Assembly: GCA_002438905.1 (NCBI GenBank)
Contig: DJSA01000081.1
Span: 1-5,450, forward strand
Source of the DNA: Bacteroidales bacterium UBA6346
GTDB lineage: Bacteria > Bacteroidota > Bacteroidia > Bacteroidales > UBA932
Direction of reading: 5' to 3'
Length of the DNA stretch: 5,450 bases
This document shows positions 1 to 5,450 of this stretch, piece by piece. The notes under the pieces are model-generated. The model worked only from the letters and a program-made list of their open reading frames with translations. It ran no database searches and was not told where the DNA came from. Position 1 is the first letter of the stretch. Each line of letters starts with the position of its first letter. The translations under genes and the position numbers were made by a program.

Positions 1-694
1 TCATTGATAATTCTGCTCTCAATTGGCTTTGACGAGGGTAAAAAACATTAATATCGATACCATTATGGATTACCTGAACTGGATACTTTGAGAAAAATGA
101 TTTTTTAGTAAGCCGAGCTAACCATTCTGACACACAAACTATCGTCATATTTTTTACGGAAGTAAAACATTTTTTCTTCAAACTATAATTGAAAAAACTA
201 TTATGCATTATTTCAAGTTTGCGCCTATTGTAGCCGCTCGGGCAATGTGAACAATGCGTTATCCATTTTTCACAACCAATAAAGTCAAAATGAGTACAAT
301 GCCCTGTAAATGCCCAGCAATCATGGAAAGTCCACACTATGGGGATATCTACCTTTTTAAGATAGGTGAACAATACTGGATAGTTTATATATGCTTCATG
401 TATAACATGCAAGTGGATGATATCGGGTTTTATATCATCGATCTTGTGTACAATGCGCTTTGTCGCCCAATAACTGCCCAAACCATCGAAATCGAACATG
501 TGGCTAATCAATACATGCCATAAGACTTGAAGTTTATTATTTATAGGCATTGAAAACGATGTCGTCTTATTAAAATGTCGCCCAGCAATGACATAACTTT
601 CCCAACCTTTAGACTTGACCAATTCTCCTATTTGCTCTACAATTTTTCCTGTAGAACCTACATTTTGACTAACATTTATCTGAAGTAATTTCAT
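1..694 (-). CDS. WcaC-like GT4 glycosyltransferase, N-terminal 231 residues (gene continues past the window start)
   Basis: This reading frame has no stop before the window edge, so only the N-terminal half, 231 codons, is seen. It begins MKLLQINVSQNVGSTGKIVE, an opening typical of GT-B glycosyltransferases whose glycine-containing first loop binds the acceptor side. Further signs are HLHVIHEAY near residues 94-102, WTFHDCWAFTGHC at 121-133, a cysteine group (C133, C141, C148, C151), VCVSEWLA at 186-193 and the domain-linker motif VIHNGID at 208-214. The HDxW..TGxC..GCxxW..C..CP pattern resembles E. coli WcaC (colanic acid), as recalled from family knowledge. The nucleotide-sugar-binding C-terminal domain lies outside the window, so donor and acceptor cannot be named. 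The start ATG overlaps the stop of the preceding glycosyltransferase gene. The gene is AT-rich compared with the manC-fcl-gmd genes. It probably adds one sugar to a lipid-linked repeat unit at the cytoplasmic face of the inner membrane. Confidence 0.9.
   Translation of the reverse strand, partial: MKLLQINVSQNVGSTGKIVEQIGELVKSKGWESYVIAGRHFNKTTSFSMPINNKLQVLWHVLISHMFDFDGLGSYWATKRIVHKIDDIKPDIIHLHVIHEAYINYPVLFTYLKKVDIPIVWTFHDCWAFTGHCTHFDFIGCEKWITHCSHCPSGYNRRKLEIMHNSFFNYSLKKKCFTSVKNMTIVCVSEWLARLTKKSFFSKYPVQVIHNGIDINVFYPRQSQLRAELSM
691..694 (-). other. ATGA stop-start overlap between two glycosyltransferase genes
   Basis: On the minus strand the four bases read ATGA. ATG (694-692) starts the WcaC-like gene, and TGA (693-691) ends the upstream glycosyltransferase. 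Such overlaps commonly mean translational coupling and show that the two genes share one transcript. Confidence 0.85.
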
Positions 695-1797
695 ACATTA
701 AAAGCCTCTTTAAAAACTTTCAGTTGATAATTTGGATTCCAGTCATTGTCTATAACATTAAAACATGCTTTTCTAATATTTTCGCGATCATATTGATTAT
801 TATTAAACCATTCTGATATGCGTTTTGCAAGATCTATGGGGTCATTCTCTTTAAAGAAACATCCAGTCTCACCGTCTTTTATGGTTTCAAATTCAGGCAT
901 TTGCAATTGGAGATTATCATGAGTGAGAACTGGAGTTCCAAACATCATACAATGCAATGCTGTTAAACCTACATTACCAGGTGAAATGCACAAATCAGAA
1001 TTATATATTAACTGTGCATTTTGCATTTCATCATAGCATGCTCCATAGAACCAAACAGATTTTTGTAGACTCAATTCGTTACATTTTTTTATTAAAGCGT
1101 CTTTTTCATCACCATCACCAATAAAGACCATATTATATTCTTCACCACATCCTCTTAAAAGGCCTAAAGCCTCTATGGCCTCTCCTAATTTCTTGACTTT
1201 AGTCAAACGCCCTATAAAAATTAGAATAGGCTTATCATTCCCAAAATGGTCTAGAAACACGCTTGTTTTTTTTAACTGCTCTCTTATTTTTAGTTGTTCA
1301 CTATAGTTCAAAGAATTATGCAACACAAACATTTTATTATTTGGATAGAGCCTTAACTCCACCATATTATCCCGGGCAAACTGACCATACAAAAATATTC
1401 CATCACACAAGCGATAAAATATCTTTCTTACAATTAGCTGTTTTTTACTTTCATAACCATATATACCATGTGTCCATATGAAAACTTTTTTCTTTGGAAA
1501 CAATTTGGCTATAAATAGAAACAACCAATGTGTAAGATCATTTGTTGCTCCCGTTAGAATATAATAATCAAATTTTCTGAATATGTACGGGATAATACCA
1601 ATCTGAAAAACGATATCACCAATATGACTCACATGTGTAACTTTTGCCTGTTTTAATACAGATATGTCAAAAGTCTTAACGTTTAGGTTTTCATCTCCAA
1701 AAACAAAACTACATTCAAACTCTTTGTCTAATATATTATAAATGCACTTTCGATAATGTGCAGGTATATTGTATATATTACAAACCCTTGGAACCAT
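691..1797 (-). CDS. GT4-type (group 1) glycosyltransferase
   Basis: A complete GT-B glycosyltransferase of 368 residues when started at the ATG at 1797. The N-terminal domain includes VCNIYNIPAHYR near the start, where the AHYR type of motif is usual in this family. It continues with FIWTHGIYGYE at about 106-116 and the linker VLHNSL at about 158-163. The C-terminal domain has IGRLTKVKKL (195-204), where R197 and K202 are the likely donor-phosphate ligands. It also has VFIGDGDE (224-231), ISPGNVGLTALH (271-282) and FGTPVLTH (286-293). The usual EX7E glutamates appear to be replaced (see findings). The frame can be extended to a TTG at 1818. I prefer the ATG because family members start just before the VCNIYN-like strand, and no good ribosome binding site supports the TTG. 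It lies 45 bases after gmd and overlaps the next gene by 4 bases. It is strongly AT-rich (15-16 GC of 60 bases in two lines counted), unlike gmd. Donor and linkage are unknown; a fucose or mannose donor is only suggested by context. Confidence 0.9.
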   Translation of the reverse strand: MVPRVCNIYNIPAHYRKCIYNILDKEFECSFVFGDENLNVKTFDISVLKQAKVTHVSHIGDIVFQIGIIPYIFRKFDYYILTGATNDLTHWLFLFIAKLFPKKKVFIWTHGIYGYESKKQLIVRKIFYRLCDGIFLYGQFARDNMVELRLYPNNKMFVLHNSLNYSEQLKIREQLKKTSVFLDHFGNDKPILIFIGRLTKVKKLGEAIEALGLLRGCGEEYNMVFIGDGDEKDALIKKCNELSLQKSVWFYGACYDEMQNAQLIYNSDLCISPGNVGLTALHCMMFGTPVLTHDNLQLQMPEFETIKDGETGCFFKENDPIDLAKRISEWFNNNQYDRENIRKACFNVIDNDWNPNYQLKVFKEAFNV

Positions 1798-1842
1798 TGA
1801 GTTCACTTTAAATATCAATATTATCGGCCCGCAGATCTATGC

Positions 1843-2967
1843 CTACTTCACAATCCCTTTCTCCAGATACTCCGCAAGATTCATCCGTCTGACCTCCGAA
1901 GCGGCATCGTCAGCAGCCACTTTCTTCATGTCGCTTGCGACCATAAGCTCCACCAATTGTTCAAAAGAAGTGCTCTGCGGATTCCAGCCAAGCTCAGCCC
2001 GAGCCTTCGTCGGGTCTCCCCAAAGATTCACGACATCTGTCGGGCGATAGAAGTCCTCGGACACAGCAACAACAATCTTACCGACAAGGCCGGCATCAAC
2101 TGACTCTGAAACAGAAGTCACTATGCCTTTTTCGTTTATGCCTTCACCCTCCCAGCGAAGTTCTATGCCGGCGTGGTGAAATGCGAGAGTCGCAAACTCG
2201 CGGACTGTATGCTGAACGCCTGTAGCGATTACGAAGTCTTCCGGAGTGCAGTGCTGTAGAATGAGCCACATGCACTCGACATAGTCCTTTGCATATCCCC
2301 AGTCGCGGAGGGAGTCAAGATTGCCAAGATAGAGACAGTTCTGCTTCCCCTGTGCGATGCGTGCTGCGGCAAGGGTTATCTTTCGGGTGACGAACGTCTC
2401 GCCACGGCGCTCAGACTCATGGTTAAAAAGAATACCGGAGCAACAGAACATATCATAAGCCTCACGGTACTCCTTTACAATCCAATAACCATAAAGTTTT
2501 GCTACAGCATAAGGCGAATATGGATGGAATGGGGTGTTCTCGTTCTGAGGAACTTCCTCGACTTTCCCGTAAAGTTCTGAAGTCGAGGCCTGGTAGATGC
2601 GGCAGGCCTTTTCAAGATGATTTGTCCGAACTGCTTCCAATATGCGGAGGACACCGACAGCATCGACATCTGCCGTAAATTCCGGTGCGTCAAAAGACAC
2701 CTGCACATGAGACTGCGCTGCGAGGTTATAGATTTCAGTAGGCTGAACCTTGCCGACGAGCTTGACCAGAGACATAGAATCTGTCATGTCCGCGTAGTGC
2801 AGATGAAAGTTCGGAAGCCCCTCAAGATGCGCAATGCGTTCACGGAAATCTACCGATGACCGTCTGATTATGCCATGAACCTCGTAGCCCTTTGCAAGAA
2901 GAAACTCTGACAGATAACTGCCGTCTTGTCCGGTCACGCCTGTGATGAGCGCAATATTCTTTTCCAT
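1843..2967 (-). CDS. gmd: GDP-mannose 4,6-dehydratase
   Basis: The enzyme converts GDP-D-mannose to GDP-4-keto-6-deoxy-D-mannose with bound NADP, in the cytoplasm. It is the first dedicated step to GDP-L-fucose and also to GDP-rhamnose or GDP-perosamine. The 374-residue length is normal for Gmd. The extended short-chain dehydrogenase fold is clear: the nucleotide-binding GVTGQDG at 10-16, RRSS at 35-38, NLAAQSHV at 81-88, and ASTSELYG at 127-134 with catalytic T129 and E131. The YxxxK pair is Y153/K157, followed by [15 protein letters not shown] at 182-196 and [10 protein letters not shown] at 221-230. These residues line up with E. coli T132, E134 and Y156 at a constant shift of three. [15 protein letters not shown] near 308-322 is the typical C-terminal part of the substrate site. 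The last 35 or so residues (alanine-rich, ending [11 protein letters not shown]) are less conserved. The start ATG lies 34 bases after the fcl stop, with no evident Shine-Dalgarno sequence. Its composition is near 50% GC, like fcl and manC. Confidence 0.97.
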   Translation of the reverse strand: MEKNIALITGVTGQDGSYLSEFLLAKGYEVHGIIRRSSVDFRERIAHLEGLPNFHLHYADMTDSMSLVKLVGKVQPTEIYNLAAQSHVQVSFDAPEFTADVDAVGVLRILEAVRTNHLEKACRIYQASTSELYGKVEEVPQNENTPFHPYSPYAVAKLYGYWIVKEYREAYDMFCCSGILFNHESERRGETFVTRKITLAAARIAQGKQNCLYLGNLDSLRDWGYAKDYVECMWLILQHCTPEDFVIATGVQHTVREFATLAFHHAGIELRWEGEGINEKGIVTSVSESVDAGLVGKIVVAVSEDFYRPTDVVNLWGDPTKARAELGWNPQSTSFEQLVELMVASDMKKVAADDAASEVRRMNLAEYLEKGIVK

Positions 2968-3001
2968 AATGTTGTTATTTCGGGTTGATTATTTTGTAAC
3001 G

Positions 3002-4210
3002 CTATGCTTCAAGGGTATGCCGGTACCAGTCAAAGAGTTTCTGCACACCTTCCGCGATGTCAATCTTATGAGTCCATCCAAGGCGGTGGAGTTTGCTGAC
3101 GTCTGTCAGCTTGCGCATTGTTCCGTCTGGTTTTGTGGAATCAAATTCAATGACGCCGGTAAAGCCGACCGCCTTTGCTACAAGTTCAGACAATTCTCGA
3201 ATGGTAAGTTCCTTGCCGGTTCCGACATTGATGTGGCAATTTCTTATTTCGCCCAAAGACGGGATTGCTCCGCCTCGGCCCGTGGAATGGTTGCGGTCAA
3301 CGATGCCGTCGGCCTTGTTTCCGTACTGCACCGACGAGTATTTCTCGATTCCGATGATGTCAGAGAAATCGACATTAAGAAGAATGTGCACCGATGCGTC
3401 CGCCATGTCTTCGCTCCACAAGAACTCGCGAAGGGGCTTCCCGGTTCCCCACAAAGAAACGCGGTTGTTTTGAATGCCATAGAAGGCGAGGACTTTGAGA
3501 ATCTCTTCATCGGAGCTCGTCTCATTTATGACATGCCTCATGACACCCCCATTCTCTTTTATGTTTGCACCCACAGGACGAATCCGGAGGTCATTTCGTA
3601 TCATGCCCCAGTTGCCGTCGCTGATAAGTTTAGCGAGATACACCTTTCTCATCATTGCCGGCATCACGTGGGAGTTCTCCAGATGGAAGTTGTCGTTCGG
3701 GCCATAAAGGTTTGTCGGCATCACGGCAATGTAGTTCGTTCCATACTGAAGATTGTAGGACTCGCACATTTTGAGACCCGCGATTTTTGCAATGGCATAC
3801 TCCTCGTTGGTGTACTCAAGCTCGCTTGTAAGAAGGCAGTCTTCCCTCATAGGCTGCGGAGCATTCTTAGGATAGATGCAGGTGGAACCAAGGAACAGAA
3901 GCTTCTTCACTCCATGCGCATACGCTTCCGAAATGACATTACACTGGATTTTCATATTCATCATTATGAAGTCAGCCCGATAGAGACTGTTAGCCATGAT
4001 GCCGCCGACAAATGCGGCGGCAAGAACAACGGCATCAGGGCTCTCTTCGTCAAAGAATTTCTTCACAGCACACTGATCCGTAAGATCCAGTTCCTTGTGC
4101 GTGCGTCCTACAAGATTGGTGTACCCACGACTCTGGAGGTTGTTCCAGATTGCCGATCCGACAAGTCCATGATGACCAGCAACATATATTTTTGCGGATT
4201 TCTCTAACAT
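3002..4210 (-). CDS. fcl: GDP-L-fucose synthase (GDP-4-keto-6-deoxymannose 3,5-epimerase-4-reductase)
   Basis: This enzyme turns the Gmd product into GDP-L-fucose by epimerisation at C3 and C5 and NADPH reduction at C4. The 402-residue protein starts with a Rossmann motif, GHHGLVG at 12-18. Catalytic residues follow in the usual places: S109 and C111 in GSTCIYP, the YxxxK pair Y138/K142, and H181 in ENSHVMPA. All match E. coli S107, C109, Y136, K140 and H179 with a shift of two. Later conserved blocks are LWGTGKPLREFLW (253-265), HINVGTGKELTIREL (326-340) and KPDGTMRKLTD (360-370). The protein is about 80 residues longer than the 321-residue E. coli form. The excess falls in two insertions, about 196-246 and 281-318. 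Long forms of this type are, from memory, usual in Bacteroidales. The symbol wcaG is also used. The gene lies 33 bases after manC and 34 before gmd, in the reverse of the common gmd-fcl order. Confidence 0.96.
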   Translation of the reverse strand: MLEKSAKIYVAGHHGLVGSAIWNNLQSRGYTNLVGRTHKELDLTDQCAVKKFFDEESPDAVVLAAAFVGGIMANSLYRADFIMMNMKIQCNVISEAYAHGVKKLLFLGSTCIYPKNAPQPMREDCLLTSELEYTNEEYAIAKIAGLKMCESYNLQYGTNYIAVMPTNLYGPNDNFHLENSHVMPAMMRKVYLAKLISDGNWGMIRNDLRIRPVGANIKENGGVMRHVINETSSDEEILKVLAFYGIQNNRVSLWGTGKPLREFLWSEDMADASVHILLNVDFSDIIGIEKYSSVQYGNKADGIVDRNHSTGRGGAIPSLGEIRNCHINVGTGKELTIRELSELVAKAVGFTGVIEFDSTKPDGTMRKLTDVSKLHRLGWTHKIDIAEGVQKLFDWYRHTLEA

Positions 4211-4243
4211 ATATTGAACACTATTTTTATTCTCAGCTGAAAT

Positions 4244-5450
4244 TTACGCTTGCCATTCCCAGTCAAATCTTTCGATGTCGTCTTCCATGAGCGGATTGCC
4301 TGTCTGGATTTCTATAAACGACAGTCGCGTAATGGCTTTCACCGTATGTTTATGACCCCTCGGAATTATTACCGTATCACCGGCCTCGATGCGCTTTTCA
4401 TTGCCATCAAGGACAAACAAACCTTCGCCTTCAACAAACGTCCACGCCTCCGAGCGATGAAGATGACGCTGATACGAAATGCTCTTGCCTGGATTCAGAG
4501 TGACGCTTTTTGTCAACGAGTGATGTCCGTCTGCGTATGTGGATTCATCAAGTACACGATATGTTCCCCAGCGGCGTTCCTCATACATAGGACGCGGGGT
4601 AAGGTTGTCCACAGCGTTCTTGATATTCTCGGTGTAACGTTTCTGACATGCGATGATTCCATCAGGTGATGCTGCAATAACGACGTCCTTAAGTCCGTCT
4701 ACATATATAGGATGATGGAGTTCATTGATAACGTGGGTGTTCTCGCAGTGAGAACCCATCACGGCATTGCCAATTATATGCTTATGAAGTTCATCTGCCA
4801 GGGTGTTCCATGTGCCAAGGTCTTTCCATTCGCCTGTATATGGCACCACGGCCACAGACTTGGCCTTTTCGGCGACTTCGTAGTCAAAGGAAATTTTCGG
4901 CAGCTCGGAGTATCTTTTGCGAGTACCTTCAAAAGAGTCCGAATCAATATATTTCCTAACTATATTCATCATATAGCCGAGCCGGAAAGCGAAAACTCCG
5001 CCATTCCACAAGGCGTGTTGCTTGAGAAGTGCTTCGGCCACTTCAACGGATGGCTTCTCTGTGAATCTGGCTACTGGCATGCAGCCTGCCGGAGCTGATT
5101 TGTCTGCCGGTGCTAGGGACGGAACCACGTATCCATATTTTGATGATGGATACGTCGGCGTTATTCCCATGAGGACCAAGTCCGCGGCATTCGATTTTAC
5201 GCATTCTGCCATTCTCCGGATTGCCTCAAAATACCCAGTCTCAGTATATGGATCACACGGCATGATTACAACAATCTCATCATCAGGGCATTGCTTGACG
5301 TGCTTCAGATAACTTGCAGCAAGCGAGATAGCAGGAAATGTGTCTCTACGCTCAGGTTCGGTGACGATGGTTACTCTGTCTCCAAGCTGGTTCGTGATGA
5401 TATCCAACTGGCTTGCATTTGTCGCGATCGTTATATCCTTGGCTATTTCT
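4244..5450 (-). CDS. manC: Bifunctional mannose-1-phosphate guanylyltransferase / mannose-6-phosphate isomerase (type II), N-terminus outside the window
   Basis: The frame stays open to the window edge, so the visible 401 codons lack the true start. Family length is about 470, so roughly the first 50-70 residues are missing, including the GTP-binding GGxGxRLxPLS signature. The first TTG (5407) is internal: upstream codons encode TIATNASQL, a normal part of the fold. Numbering from the first visible full codon, the nucleotidyltransferase part shows EPERRDTFPAISLAA at 31-45, IMPCDPY at 62-68, FTEKP at 129-133, NGGVFAF at 149-155 and WKDLGTW at 208-214. A cupin domain begins near residue 290 (RRWGTYRVL) with QRHLHRSEAW at 327-336, whose two histidines and glutamate are likely metal ligands. 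It also has IPRGHKH at 362-368 and ends with DDIERFDWEW. Expected roles are fructose-6-phosphate/mannose-6-phosphate interconversion and GDP-mannose synthesis from mannose-1-phosphate and GTP. It leads the GDP-fucose module. I cannot confirm that the isomerase activity is retained. Confidence 0.92.
   Translation of the reverse strand, partial: EIAKDITIATNASQLDIITNQLGDRVTIVTEPERRDTFPAISLAASYLKHVKQCPDDEIVVIMPCDPYTETGYFEAIRRMAECVKSNAADLVLMGITPTYPSSKYGYVVPSLAPADKSAPAGCMPVARFTEKPSVEVAEALLKQHALWNGGVFAFRLGYMMNIVRKYIDSDSFEGTRKRYSELPKISFDYEVAEKAKSVAVVPYTGEWKDLGTWNTLADELHKHIIGNAVMGSHCENTHVINELHHPIYVDGLKDVVIAASPDGIIACQKRYTENIKNAVDNLTPRPMYEERRWGTYRVLDESTYADGHHSLTKSVTLNPGKSISYQRHLHRSEAWTFVEGEGLFVLDGNEKRIEAGDTVIIPRGHKHTVKAITRLSFIEIQTGNPLMEDDIERFDWEWQA

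Noticed and set aside
254..523. 89-codon plus-strand frame
   Set aside because: It lies opposite the WcaC-like glycosyltransferase, whose motifs are clear on the minus strand, and has no recognisable protein features.
1798..1830. Possible internal promoter before the GT4-type glycosyltransferase (minus-strand TAATATTG, close to the Bacteroidales TAnnTTTG -7 box)
   Set aside because: It has one mismatch, and the nearest TTG-like upstream element is about 27 bases away instead of about 19-21. AT-rich sequence gives such matches easily.
2942..4207. 421-codon open frame on the plus strand, antisense to fcl
   Set aside because: Its codons occupy exactly the same triplets as fcl. It stays open simply because fcl rarely uses TTA, CTA and TCA codons. 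The translation shows no recognisable domain, while the minus strand carries every Fcl catalytic motif.
4233..4240. Perfect 8-base palindrome TCAGCTGA in the manC-fcl spacer
   Set aside because: The symmetry does not extend into the flanks, there is no T-tract consistent with a terminator, and short palindromes are expected by chance.
4250..5312. Three plus-strand frames (about 96-139 codons) opposite manC
   Set aside because: All are antisense shadows of a gene with strong family motifs, and none shows a plausible start context or domain.
5405..5407. TTG at 5407 as the start of a 387-residue manC product
   Set aside because: The in-frame codons upstream encode normal family sequence to the window edge, so the TTG is an internal leucine codon.

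Overview
The window is part of a surface-polysaccharide biosynthesis locus, most likely from a member of the Bacteroidales (Bacteroidota). This placement is inferred from protein style: a GDP-L-fucose synthase with two long family-specific insertions, and glycosyltransferases with the WTHGIYG/SPGNVGLTALH and HDCWAFTGHC sequence types. The lack of clear Shine-Dalgarno sequences in the spacers also fits. The genus is not determined. The roughly 50% GC of the sugar-nucleotide genes would suit a Muribaculaceae-, Prevotella- or Alistipes-like gut bacterium, but this is a guess.

All five genes lie on the minus strand and fill almost the whole window, so transcription runs from high to low coordinates. 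In that order they are: manC (5450 to 4244, N-terminus outside the window), fcl (4210 to 3002), gmd (2967 to 1843), a GT4-type glycosyltransferase (1797 to 691) and a second, WcaC-like glycosyltransferase (694 to 1, C-terminal half outside the window). The spacers are 33, 34 and 45 bases, and the last two genes share a 4-base ATGA overlap. This looks like one operon. No promoter or terminator is visible inside it, and no stretch over 300 bases lacks a gene.

The first three genes form a GDP-fucose module. The bifunctional ManC-type protein makes mannose-6-phosphate and GDP-mannose, Gmd converts GDP-mannose to GDP-4-keto-6-deoxymannose, and Fcl epimerises and reduces that to GDP-L-fucose. The phosphomannomutase between the two ManC activities is not in the window. 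The two glycosyltransferases probably help assemble the repeat unit of a capsule, exopolysaccharide or O-antigen that contains fucose (or mannose).

Base composition changes sharply at about position 1820-1825. The sugar-nucleotide genes are near 50% GC in the lines counted by hand, and the glycosyltransferases are about 25-38%. This suggests a mosaic locus in which a housekeeping-like precursor module is joined to exchangeable, horizontally acquired glycosyltransferase genes. I found no RNA gene, CRISPR array, mobile element or clearly novel system.
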